Source of the DNA: Siphonodentalium dalli
Taxonomy: Eukaryota; Mollusca; Scaphopoda; Gadilida; Siphonodentaliidae
Reading direction: 5' to 3'
DNA length: 64,000 nucleotides
Assembly: GCA_032622095.1 (NCBI GenBank)
Contig: CP136066.1
Coordinates: 170,758,664 to 170,822,663 of the forward strand
Part shown: piece by piece, positions 1 to 10,822 of the stretch
Layout: each line of letters opens with the position of its first letter
Position numbering within the stretch: the stretch's first letter is position 1
Program-made: the position numbers and the translations under genes
The notes under the pieces: generated by a model
What the model was told of the DNA's origin: nothing
What the model saw: only the letters and a program-made list of their open reading frames with translations
The model's database searches: none

Positions 1-403
1 ATTCTCATTATCATAATCGTGACGATTTATCTCTTATTAAGTATTGTGTAGGTCTCATTGATTCTCATTATCATAATTGTGATGAGTTATCTCTTAATAA
101 GTATTGTGTAGGTCTCATTGATTCTCATTATCATAATTGTGATGAGTTATCTCTTAATAAGTATTGTGTAGGTCTCATTGATTCTCATTATCATAATTGT
201 GATGAGTTATCTCTTAATAAGTATTGTGTAGGTCTCATTGATTCTCATTATCATAATTGTGATGAGTTATCTCTTAGTAAGTATTGTGTGGGTCTCATTG
301 ATTCTCATTATCATAATTGTGATGAGTTATCTCTTAATAAGTATTGTGTAGGTCTCATTGATTCTCATTATCATAATCGTGACGATTTATCTCTTATTAA
401 GTA

Positions 404-3400
404 TTGTGTTTGTCTCATTATCATCATTGTGACGAGTTATCTCTTATTAAGTATTGTGTAGGTCTCATTGATTCTCATTATCATAATTGTGATGAGTTAT
501 CTCTTATTAAGTATTGTGTTGGTCTCATTGATTCTCATTATCATAAGTGTGATGAGTTATCTCTTATTAAGTATTGTGCATGTCTCATTGATTCCCATTA
601 TCATAATTGTGATGAGTTATCTCTTATTAAGTATTGTTTAGGTTGCATTGATTCTCATTATCATAATCGTGACGATTTATCTCTTATTAAGTATTGTGTA
701 GGTCTCATTGATTCTCATTATCATAATTGTGATGAGTTATCTCTTAATAAGTATTGTGTAGGTCTCATTGATTCTCATTATCATAATTGTGATGAGTTAT
801 CTCTTAATAAGTATTGTGTAGGTCTCATTGATTCTCATTATCATAATTGTGATGAGTTATCTCTTAATAAGTATTGTGTAGGTCTCATTGATTCTCATTA
901 TCATAATTGTGATGAGTTATCTCTCAATAAGTATTGTGTGGGTCTCATTGATTCTCATTATCATAATTGTGATGAGTTATCTCTTAATAAGTATTGTGTA
1001 GGTCTCATTGATTCTCATTATCATAATCGTGACGATTTATCTCTTATTAAGTATTGTGTTGGTCTCATTATCATCATTGTGACGAGTTATCTCTTATTAA
1101 GTATTGTGTAGGTCTCATTGATTCTCATTATCATAATTGTGATGAGTTATCTCTTATTAAGTATTGTGTTGGTCTCATTGATTCTCATTATCATAAGTGT
1201 GATGAGTTATCTCTTATTAAGTATTGTGCATGTCTCATTGATTCCCATTATCATAATTGTGATGAGTTATCTCTTAATAAGTATTGTGTAGGTCTCATTG
1301 ATTCTCATTATCATAATTGTGATGAGTTATCTCTTAATAAGTATTGTGTAGGTCTCATTGATTCTCATTATCATAATTGTGATGAGTTATCTCTTAATAA
1401 GTATTGTGTAGGTCTCATTGATTCTCATTATCATAATTGTGATGAGTTATCTCTTGATAAGTATTGTGTAGGTCTCATTGATTCTCATTATCATAATTGT
1501 GATGAGTTATCTCTTAATAAGTATTGTGTAGGTCTCATTGATTCTCATTATCATAATCGTGACGATTTATCTCTTATTAAGTATTGTGTTGGTCTCATTA
1601 TCATCATTGTGACGAGTTATCTCTTATTAAGTATTGTGTAGGTCTCATTGATTCTCATTATCATAATTGTGATGAGTTATCTCTTATTAAGTATTGTGTT
1701 GGTCTCATTGATTCTCATTATCATAATTGTGATGAGTTATCTCTTATTAAGTATTGTGCATGTCTCATTGATTCCCATTATCATAATTGTGATGAGTTAT
1801 CTCTTATTAAGTATTGTGTTGGTCTCATTGATTCCCGTTACCATAATTGTGATGAGTTATCTCTTATTAAGTATTGTGTATGTCTCATTGATTCTCATTA
1901 TCATAATTGTGATGAGTTATCTCTTATTAAGTATTGTGTGCGTCTCATTGATTCTCATTATCATAATTGTGATGAGTTATCTCTTAATAAGTATTGTGTA
2001 GGTCTCATTGATTCTCATTATCATAATTGTGATGAGTTATCTCTCAATAAGTATTGTGTGGGTCTCATTGATTCTCATTATCATAATTGTGATGAGTTAT
2101 CTCTTAATAAGTATTGTGTAGGTCTCATTGATTCTCATTATCATAATCGTGACGATTTATCTCTTATTAAGTATTGTGTTGGTCTCATTATCATCATTGT
2201 GACGAGTTATCTCTTATTAAGTATTGTGTAGGTATCATTGATTCTCATTATCATAATTGTGATGAGTTATCTCTTATTAAGTATTGTGTTGGTCTCATTG
2301 ATTCTCATTATCATAAGTGTGATGAGTTATCTCTTATTAAGTATTGTGCATGTCTCATTGATTCCCATTATCATAATTGTGATGAGTTATCTCTTAATAA
2401 GTATTGTGTAGGTCTCATTGATTCTCATTATCATAATTGTGATGAGTTATCTCTTAATAAGTATTGTGTTTGTCTCATTGATTCTCATTATCATAATTGT
2501 GATGAGTTATCTCTTAATAAGTATTGTGTAGGTCTCATTGATTCTCATTATCATAATTGTGATGAGTTATCTCTTAATAAGTATTGTGTGGGTCTCATTG
2601 ATTCTCATTATCATAATTGTGATGAGTTATCTCTTAATAAGTATTGTGTAGGTCTCATTGATTCTCATTATCATAATCGTGACGATTTATCTCTTATTAA
2701 GTATTGTGTTGGTCTCATTATCATCATTGTGACGAGTTATCTCTTATTAAGTATTGTGTAGGTCTCATTGATTCTCATTATCATAATTGTGATGAGTTAT
2801 CTCTTATTAAGTATTGTGTTGGTCTCATTGATTCTCATTATCATAAGTGTGATGAGTTATCTCTTATTAAGTATTGTGCATGTCTCATTGATTCTCATTA
2901 TCATAATTGTGATGAGTTATCTCTTATTAAGTATTGTTTAGGTTGCATTGATTCTCATTATCATAATCGTGACGATTTATCTCTTATTAAGTATTGTGTA
3001 GGTCTCATTGATTCTCATTATCATAATTGTGATGAGTTATCTCTTAATAAGTATTGTGTAGGTCTCATTGATTCTCATTATCATAATTGTGATGAGTTAT
3101 CTCTTAATAAGTATTGTGTAGGTCTCATTGATTCTCATTATCATAATTGTGATGAGTTATCTCTTAATAAGTATTGTGTAGGTCTCATTGATTCTCATTA
3201 TCATAATTGTGATGAGTTATCTCTCAATAAGTATTGTGTGGGTCTCATTGATTCTCATTATCATAATTGTGATGAGTTATCTCTTAATAAGTATTGTGTA
3301 GGTCTCATTGATTCTCATTATCATAATCGTGACGATTTATCTCTTATTAAGTATTGTGTTGGTCTCATTATCATCATTGTGACGAGTTATCTCTTATTAA

Positions 3401-4300
3401 GTATTGTGTAGGTCTCATTGATTCTCATTATCATAATTGTGATGAGTTATCTCTTATTAAGTATTGTGTTGGTCTCATTGATTCTCATTATCATAAGTGT
3501 GATGAGTTATCTCTTATTAAGTATTGTGCATGTCTCATTGATTCCCATTATCATAATTGTGATGAGTTATCTCTTAATAAGTATTGTGTAGGTCTCATTG
3601 ATTCTCATTATCATAATTGTGATGAGTTATCTCTTAATAAGTATTGTGTAGGTCTCATTGATTCTCATTATCATAATTGTGATGAGTTATCTCTTAATAA
3701 GTATTGTGTAGGTCTCATTGATTCTCATTATCATAATTGTGATGAGTTATCTCTTGATATGTATTGTGTAGGTCTCATTGATTCTCATTATCATAATTGT
3801 GATGAGTTATCTCTTAATAAGTATTGTGTAGGTCTCATTGATTCTCATTATCATAATCGTGACGATTTATCTCTTATTAAGTATTGTGTTGGTCTCATTA
3901 TCATCATTGTGACGAGTTATCTCTTATTAAGTATTGTGTAGGTCTCATTGATTCTCATTATCATAATTGTGATGAGTTATCTCTTATTAAGTATTGTGTT
4001 GGTCTCATTGATTCTCATTATCATAATTGTGATGAGTTATCTCTTATTAAGTATTGTGCATGTCTCATTGATTCCCATTATCATAATTGTGATGAGTTAT
4101 CTCTTATTAAGTATTGTGTTGGTCTCATTGATTCCCGTTACCATAATTGTGATGAGTTATCTCTTATTAAGTATTGTGTATGTCTCATTGATTCTCATTA
4201 TCATAATTGTGATGAGTTATCTCTTATTAAGTATTGTGTGCGTCTCATTGATTCTCATTATCATAATTGTGATGAGTTATCTCTTATTAAGTATTGTGTA
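404..4300 (+). repeat. Higher-order duplication in array A, 2300-bp offset
   Basis: The block starting at 404 recurs at 2704, with only a handful of differences over about 1.58 kb (for example TCCCAT against TCTCAT near 590/2890, and GATAAG against GATATG near 1453/3753). Both blocks are split by the same 50-bp monomer markers into 650-, 530- and further-length units. Between them lies a 590 plus 530 variant. This points to recent unequal exchange or rolling-circle amplification of multi-monomer blocks rather than single monomers. Confidence 0.88.
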
Positions 4301-6908
4301 GGTCTCATTGATTCTCATTATCATAATAGTGATGAGTTATCTCTTATTAAGTATTGTGTAGGTCTCATTGATTCTCATTATCATAATTGCGATGCGTTAT
4401 CTCTTATTAATTATTGTATATGTCTCATTGATTCCCATTATCATAATTGTGATGAGTTATCTCTTATTAAGTATTGTGTAGGTCTCATTGATTCCCGTTA
4501 TCATAATCTTGACGATTTATATCTTATTAAGTATTGTGTAGGTCTCATTGATTCTCATTATCATAATTGTGATGAGTTATCTCTTATTAAGTATTGTGTA
4601 GATCTCATTGATTCTCATTATCATAACTGTGATGAGTTATCTCTTATTAATTGTTGTGTTGGTCTAATTGATTCTCTTTATCATAATTGTGACGAGTTAT
4701 CTCTTATTAAGTATTGTTTAGGTTGCATTGATTCTCATTATCATAATTGTGTTGAGTTATCTCTTATTAAGTATTGTGTAGGCCTCATTGATTCTCATTA
4801 TCATAATTGTGACGAGTTATCTCTTAATAAGTATTGTGTAGGCCTAATTGATTCTCATTATCATAATTGTGACGAGTTATCACTTAATAAGTATTGTGTA
4901 GGTCTAATTGATTCTCATTATCATAATTGTGACAAGTTATCTCTTAATAAGTATTGTGTAGGTCTAATTGATTCTCATTATCATAATTGTGACGAGTTAT
5001 CTCTTAATAAGTATTGTGTAGGTCTAATTGATTCTCATTATCATAACTGTGATGAGTTATCTCTTATTAAGTATTGTGTGGGTCTCATTGATTCTCATTA
5101 TCATAATTGTGACGAGTTATCTCTTAATAAGTATTGTGTAGGTCTAATTGATTCTCATTATCATAATCGTGTTGAGTTATCTCTTATTAAGTATTGTGTA
5201 GGTCTCATTGATTCTCGTTGTCATAATTGTGACGAGTTATCTCTTAATAAGTATTGTGTAGGTCTAATTGATTCTCATTATCATAATTGTGATGAGTTAT
5301 CTCTTAATAAGTATTGTGTAGGTCTCATTGATTCTCATTATCATAATTGTGATGAGTTATCTCTTGATATGTATTGTGTAGGTCTCATTGATTCTCATTA
5401 TCATAATTGTGATGAGTTATCTCTTAATAAGTATTGTGTAGGTCTCATTGATTCTCATTATCATAATCGTGACGATTTATCTCTTATTAAGTATTGTGTT
5501 GGTCTCATTATCATCATTGTGACGAGTTATCTCTTATTAAGTATTGTGTAGGTCTCATTGATTCTCATTATCATAATTGTGATGAGTTATCTCTTATTAA
5601 GTATTGTGTTGGTCTCATTGATTCTCATTATCATAATTGTGATGAGTTATCTCTTATTAAGTATTGTGCATGTCTCATTGATTCCCATTATCATAATTGT
5701 GATGAGTTATCTCTTATTAAGTATTGTGTTGGTCTCATTGATTCCCGTTACCATAATTGTGATGAGTTATCTCTTATTAAGTATTGTGTATGTCTCATTG
5801 ATTCTCATTATCATAATTGTGATGAGTTATCTCTTATTAAGTATTGTGTGCGTCTCATTGATTCTCATTATCATAATTGTGATGAGTTATCTCTTATTAA
5901 GTATTGTGTAGGTCTCATTGATTCTCATTATCATAATAGTGATGAGTTATCTCTTATTAAGTATTGTGTAGGTCTCATTGATTCTCATTATCATAATTGC
6001 GATGCGTTATCTCTTATTAATTATTGTATATGTCTCATTGATTCCCATTATCATAATTGTGATGAGTTATCTCTTATTAAGTATTGTGTAGGTCTCATTG
6101 ATTCCCGTTATCATAATCTTGACGATTTATATCTTATTAAGTATTGTGTAGGTCTCATTGATTCTCATTATCATAATTGTGATGAGTTATCTCTTATTAA
6201 GTATTGTGTAGATCTCATTGATTCTCATTATCATAACTGTGATGAGTTATCTCTTATTAATTGTTGTGTTGGTCTAATTGATTCTCTTTATCATAATTGT
6301 GACGAGTTATCTCTTATTAAGTATTGTTTAGGTTGCATTGATTCTCATTATCATAATTGTGTTGAGTTATCTCTTATTAAGTATTGTGTAGGTCTCATTG
6401 ATTCTCATTATCATAATTGTGACGAGTTATCTCTTAATAAGTATTGTGTAGGCCTAATTGATTCTCATTATCATAATTGTGACGAGTTATCACTTAATAA
6501 GTATTGTGTAGGTCTAATTGATTCTCATTATCATAATTGTGACAAGTTATCTCTTAATAAGTATTGTGTAGGTCTAATTGATTCTCATTATCATAATTGT
6601 GACGAGTTATCTCTTAATAAGTATTGTGTAGGTCTAATTGATTCTCATTATCATAACTGTGATGAGTTATCTCTTATTAAGTATTGTGTGGGTCTCATTG
6701 ATTCTCATTATCATAATTGTGACGAGTTATCTCTTAATAAGTATTGTGTAGGTCTAATTGATTCTCATTATCATAATCGTGTTGAGTTATCTCTTATTAA
6801 GTATTGTGTAGGTCTCATTGATTCTCGTTGTCATAATTGTGACGAGTTATCTCTTAATAAGTATTGTGTAGGTCTAATTGATTCTCATTATCATAATTGT
6901 GATGAGTT
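3884..6908 (+). repeat. Higher-order duplication in array A, 1610-bp offset
   Basis: 3884 to about 5298 is repeated almost base for base at 5494 to about 6908, including rare variants such as the CTTGACGATTTATATC monomer, the GACAAG monomer and the TCGTTG monomer. One visible difference is GGCCTC (near 4771) against GGTCTC (near 6381). The unit is 26 full monomers plus one 50-bp monomer, the longest higher-order unit seen here, and the downstream copy leads into the divergent edge of the array. Confidence 0.88.
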
Positions 6909-7931
6909 ATCTCTTATTAAGTATTGTGTGGGTCTCATTGATTCTCATTATCATAATTGTGACGAGTTATCTCTTAATAAGTATTGTGTAGGTCTAATTG
7001 ATTCTCATTATCATAATTGTGTTGAGTTATCTCTTATTAAGTATTGTGTATGTCTCATTGATTCTCATTATCATAATTGTGATTCGTTATCTCTTATTAA
7101 TTATTGTATATGTCTCATTGATTCCCATTATCATAATTGTGATGGGTTATCTCTTATTAAGTATTGTGTAGGTCTCGTTGATTCCCGTTATCATAATTGT
7201 GATGAGTTATATCTTATTAAGTATTGTGTAGGTCTCATTGATTCTCATTATCATAATTGTGATAAGCTATCTCTTATTAAGTATTGTGCATGTCTCATTG
7301 ATTCCCATTATCATAATTGTGATGAGTTATCTCTTATTAAGTATTGTGTAGGTCTCATTGATTCTCATTATCATAATTGTGATGCGTTATCTCTTATTAA
7401 TTATTGTATATGTCTCATTGATTCTCATTATCATAATTGTGATGAGCTATCTCTTATTAAGTATTGTGCATGTCTCATTGATTCCCATTATCATAATTGT
7501 GATCAGTTATCTCTTATTAAGTATTGTGTAGGTCTCATTGATTCTCATTATGATAATTGTGATGCGTTATCTCTTATTAATTATTGTATATGTCTCATTG
7601 ATTCCCATTATCATAATTGTGACGAGTTATCTCTTATTAAGTATTGTGTAGGTCTCATTGATTCTCATTATCATAATTGTGATGAGTTATCTCTTAATAA
7701 GTATTGTGTAGGTCTAAAAGAATCTCATTATCATAATTGTGATGAGTTATATCTCATTAAGTATTGTGTTGGTGTCATTGATTCTCATTGTTATAATTGT
7801 GATTAGTTATCTCTTAATAGGTATTGTGTAGGTCTCATTGATTCTCATTATCATACCTGTGATGAGTTATCTCTTATTAAGTATTGTGTAGGTCTCATTG
7901 ATTCTCATTGTTATAATTGTGATGAGTTATT

Positions 7932-8086
7932 TAAGGAATAATCTCGGTTTCCTAATGTAATTACACAGTCTAAAGGCATATGCCGAATCACAAACCTATA
8001 AATCGCCAAGCGATTTATAAGAGTTTGTGATTCGGCATATGCCTTTAGACTGTGTAATTACATTAGGAAACCGAGATTATTCCTTA
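7932..8086. repeat. 155-bp near-perfect hairpin abutting the satellite
   Basis: An inverted repeat with arms of about 75 bases that starts TAAGGAATAATCTCGG, ends with its complement, and has a loop of only a few bases around the CCAAG centre. It begins immediately where the satellite stops. A second copy lies at 10167-10321, so the hairpin belongs to a dispersed unit and is not satellite-specific. It resembles a MITE or foldback end. No coding capacity is visible. Confidence 0.93.
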
Positions 8087-8446
8087 TAATTATGCCATCG
8101 ATTGTTAAATATTGATTTTAAGGACATATTCGCCCTTAAAATACGATTGAAACAAGGAACTATATGTTCTCAAATAACAGACAAGACTTGAGCCGAAAAC
8201 AACTCGCTGCATTCCCGCCCGAATAATATCGATCGATCTGCAGATCTGCAGATCGAGTGGGTTTTTCCCGAACGTATGTCAAGGACGAAACAAAACATTA
8301 ATAAACTTTTGATCAAAATTAAACATTATTAGCAGAATTTTGGAAGAGGAAAATATACAGTTAGTCTCCATGTCAACTGGGAATCATGAACATGCGATAA
8401 TCAAAAAGTTTAGTGAGAATTTTCTTACAGGAATCCTCCTATCTAT
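7932..8446 (+). repeat. Dispersed unit A, copy 1 (hairpin plus flank)
   Basis: 515 bases nearly identical to 10167-10681: the hairpin followed by about 360 bases of non-coding sequence containing a short palindrome ATCTGCAGATCTGCAGAT near 8238. The two copies part exactly after CCTCCTATCTAT. Here unit A is followed by unit B. In the second copy it is followed by a different sequence. It looks like a transposable-element segment with a sharp right end. No protein is recognisable in it. Confidence 0.85.
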
Positions 8447-8861
8447 CGGCAGTGAGCCAAATACTTTTCAATGTTCGATTTTTCGCACAGTCATTTTGTG
8501 TCATTGTGATTTTACCGAGAAACAAGTTTTCAGAAGAATTAAATCATCATGGCATTTAAGGAATTTTAAGATGATTTATTTTTCAAAAACTTATATATTT
8601 GGTAAAATTTAAAGTGATTATTAAATCGCTTTTGTCCAGATAATGCAGACACGTAAACCTTTGTAACACTTTTTAACATATTATCGGTACACTGAGACGA
8701 GTAGAAGAAATATCCTGCGGTTTTCCCACAGGGACGTTACATTATTTGTCACACCAATCAACGAGTGGTTTCTGTGGATCTCAGAAATCATGTGTATAGC
8801 GGTCGCGTTGTAAATATAGAAGGCCGATGACTTCTCTGATCGATAGGGCACGGTCGTTACA

Positions 8862-8945
8862 CGCTTTGTGTGATAACCGAAGTTAAGCAACGTCGGGCGC
8901 GGTTATTCCATGGATGTGTGACCGGCTTGGGATTCCGGGTGCTAC
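8862..8945 (+). pseudogene. 5S rRNA-derived sequence
   Basis: The stretch carries the 5S internal control region: CGAAGTTAAGCAACGTCGGG (A-box and intermediate element), then a GGATGTGTGACCG segment matching the C-box GGATGGGTGACCG, then GGGATTCCGGGTGCT matching the 3' part of 5S. The first third of 5S is missing or very diverged, so this is not a functional rRNA gene. Because it sits inside a dispersed repeat it recalls 5S-headed SINEs (the SINE3 class). The 5S promoter might have served to transcribe the repeat; that is inference. Confidence 0.82.
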
Positions 8946-9611
8946 CAACTTTCGGTGCGACTCCCACACTTCTCTCTAACTCTCTCTCTCTCTCTCGTTC
9001 TGTTGCACATGTAACGTAATGCTTCGTAACAATTTATCGCTACACTGAGACGAGTTGAAACAATATACTGCAGTTTTCTCACAGGGACTTTATATCATTT
9101 GTAACACAGTCCTGTCTACGAGCGGTCACTGTGGATCTCTGAAATCATATAACGATTCGTAACACTTTGTAACATATTTCGCTGCATTGAGATGAGTTTT
9201 AATAATATGCTGCGGTTTTTTTGGGGGGGGGGGACTTAATATCATTTGTAAAATGTACCGGTAACGCCTCATAACACTTTGCAACATATCGCTACAATAA
9301 AAGGAGGTGAAGAAACATTGAATGCTGCATTTTTTGTTATATATATATTTTTTACGGGGACTTTGTAAATTTCAGTTTGTAGGGCCAGTCTCTGTGGAAT
9401 CTCAGAAATCATGAAACGCTTTGTAACATATCGTTACACTGAGAGTCTGAGACGAAGGGAAACAAAATATGTTGCAGTTTTCTCACGGGACTGGTACAAT
9501 GTTTGGGGACATCTGTTAACAGTAATTAAAAATTTCATCCTATAATATAAATTGTAGACTAGTGCCCAGAATATATAACCACTAAATTTAAAACTCTTAC
9601 CGCAGGAACTT

Positions 9612-9724
9612 GGAACTTGATCAATAACTGCCTTAATTATGCTAATTAGCATTTTTTTTTTGGCCCAGCATTATGGCCAAAAAATGGTAATTAGGCTAAT
9701 TAATGCAATTATTAATCAAGTTCC
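9612..9724. repeat. Foldback with about 37-bp arms
   Basis: GGAACTTGATCAATAACTGC at the left pairs with GCAATTATTAATCAAGTTCC at the right, with a central GGCCCAGCATTATGGCC. The arms have a few mismatches. The same structure is at 28793-28905 in the other copy of unit B, so it is an inherited part of that unit, perhaps an older MITE inserted in it. Confidence 0.85.
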
Positions 9725-9821
9725 ACACTCCTCCTATGGTCTTACAAAATGACAAGTGGTGCCTGCTGGGAAAATGTAAATAAAATTATAAATGAAACGA
9801 AAACTAAAAAGTTGTGTATGT

Positions 9822-10166
9822 TTAGTCATGCATTTCGTAACCAAACGTCGCAAATACGACCAAATTACACTCTGTAAACAGCTTGGGAATGTTTATTATA
9901 TTGGGGCATTGTCTTTATTTGGATAGTTATTTATTATTCTTTTATTAGCTTTCATAGCGTTCGTGAAAAAAAAGGTGTACTGCGAATAAAATAGCGTCCT
10001 TAGTTACTATGCAACGGACTACAAATATCATTGCGCGCAAGTACTTTTGGGTCGTTTTTGTTGCACTGATAAAATCTCGACCTAATGTAATTATCCGATA
10101 TAATTACATTAGCTTTGATAAACTCAACGGCAATTTACTATAGAAAATGAAGTGGGTGTAATTATT
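9822..10166. other. Unassigned spacer between unit B and second unit A
   Basis: No gene is visible. It contains a short perfect palindrome around 10082-10113 whose arm CCTAATGTAATTA also occurs inside the 155-bp hairpins, suggesting a relic of the same foldback family. Confidence 0.5.
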
Positions 10167-10681
10167 TAAGGAATAATCTCGGTTTTCTAATGTAATTACA
10201 CAGTCTAAAGGCATATGCCGAATCACAAACCTATAAATCACGAAGCGATTTATAAGAGTTTGTGATTCGGCATATGCCTTTAGACTGTGTAATTACATTA
10301 GGAAACCGAGATTATTCCTTATAATTATGCCATCGATTGTTAAATATTGATTTTAAGGACATATTCGCCCTTAAAATACGATTGAAACAAGGAACTATAT
10401 GTTCTCAAATAACAGACAAGACTTGAGCCGAAAACAACTCGCTGCATTCCCGCCCGAATAATATCGATCGATCTGCAGATCTGCAGATCGAGTGGGTTTT
10501 TCCCGAACGTATGTCAAGGACGAAACAAAACATTAATAAACTTTTGATCAAAATTAAACATTATTAGCAGAATTTTGGAAGAGGAAAATATACAGTTAGT
10601 CTCCATGTCAACTGGGAATCATGAACATGCGATAATCAAAATGTTTAGTGAGAATTTTCTTACAGGAATCCTCCTATCTAT
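10167..10681 (+). repeat. Dispersed unit A, copy 2 (with hairpin 10167-10321)
   Basis: Almost identical to 7932-8446, with minor changes such as ATCACGAAGCGAT at the loop instead of ATCGCCAAGCGAT. After CTATCTAT it continues into 10684-10822 instead of into unit B. Confidence 0.85.
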
Positions 10682-10683
10682 TA

Positions 10684-10822
10684 GTAGAGGCTCTTATGTA
10701 CTCCCGTGTGCACTTTGTGAAGAAATACAGCGACTATGCCAATCACTGTGTAGGAACTGTTACATCGGAAATCGTTCTATCGCCGGTAGTGTGATGGTTC
10801 TTGCCTGATTTGTTACGGTTCC
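10684..10822 (-). other. Probable empty-site paralogue of the 11-kb palindrome
   Basis: Read on the minus strand, this stretch joins the two outer flanks of element 1 without the element. The distal part matches 16558-16640 (GAACGATTTCCGATGTAACA to CTACACAGTGAT). It is followed directly by a match to 27640-27706 (GCATAGTGGCTATATTTCTT, then CACACGGGAG and CATAAGAGCCTCTAC). A short A/C-rich insertion distinguishes the right flank at 27680. The simplest reading is that element 1 inserted into another copy of this repeat. Confidence 0.75.

Larger units (their letters stand above)
1..7931 (+). repeat. 60-bp satellite, array A
   Basis: About 130 head-to-tail copies of a 60-bp AT-rich monomer whose recognisable core is GATGAGTTATCTCTTATTAAG. 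The array runs off the left edge of the window. Most monomers differ at a few recurring sites: GAT/GAC, TTATTAAG/TTAATAAG, GTGTAG/GTGTGG/GTGTTG, TCTCAT/TCCCAT. Because 60 is divisible by 3, one forward frame stays open across many monomers with the 20-residue repeat CDELSLIKYCVGLIDSHYHN. A second frame usually has a TAG in each monomer. Eight 50-bp monomers lacking 10 bp (near 404, 1054, 1584, 2174, 2704, 3354, 3884, 5494) break that frame and mark higher-order units. Monomers are most divergent at the right edge, as expected at a satellite border. I regard it as non-coding satellite. Confidence 0.97.
8444..9821 (+). repeat. Dispersed unit B, copy 1
   Basis: A 1.38-kb unit with sharp ends (TATCGGCAGTGAGCC to GTTGTGTATGT), repeated in the same orientation at 27709-28999. 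Inside are about five degenerate 130-150-bp tandem units (8660-9502), each with a GTAACA, a CACTGAGACGAG-like segment and a GGATCTCNGAAATCAT-like segment. A 5S rRNA-derived stretch lies after the first unit, then a CT microsatellite, a poly-G tract near 9223 and a foldback near 9612-9724. No long reading frame is present. It is probably a non-autonomous mobile or composite repeat of unknown class. Confidence 0.85.

Noticed and set aside
404-7806. Series of long forward reading frames in the 60-bp satellite as real proteins
   Set aside because: They come from a period divisible by 3. They break at every 50-bp monomer, share no initiation context, and many differences between monomers change the amino acid.
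1-7931. CRISPR array
   Set aside because: The repeats are contiguous 60-bp monomers without unique spacers, in eukaryotic sequence.
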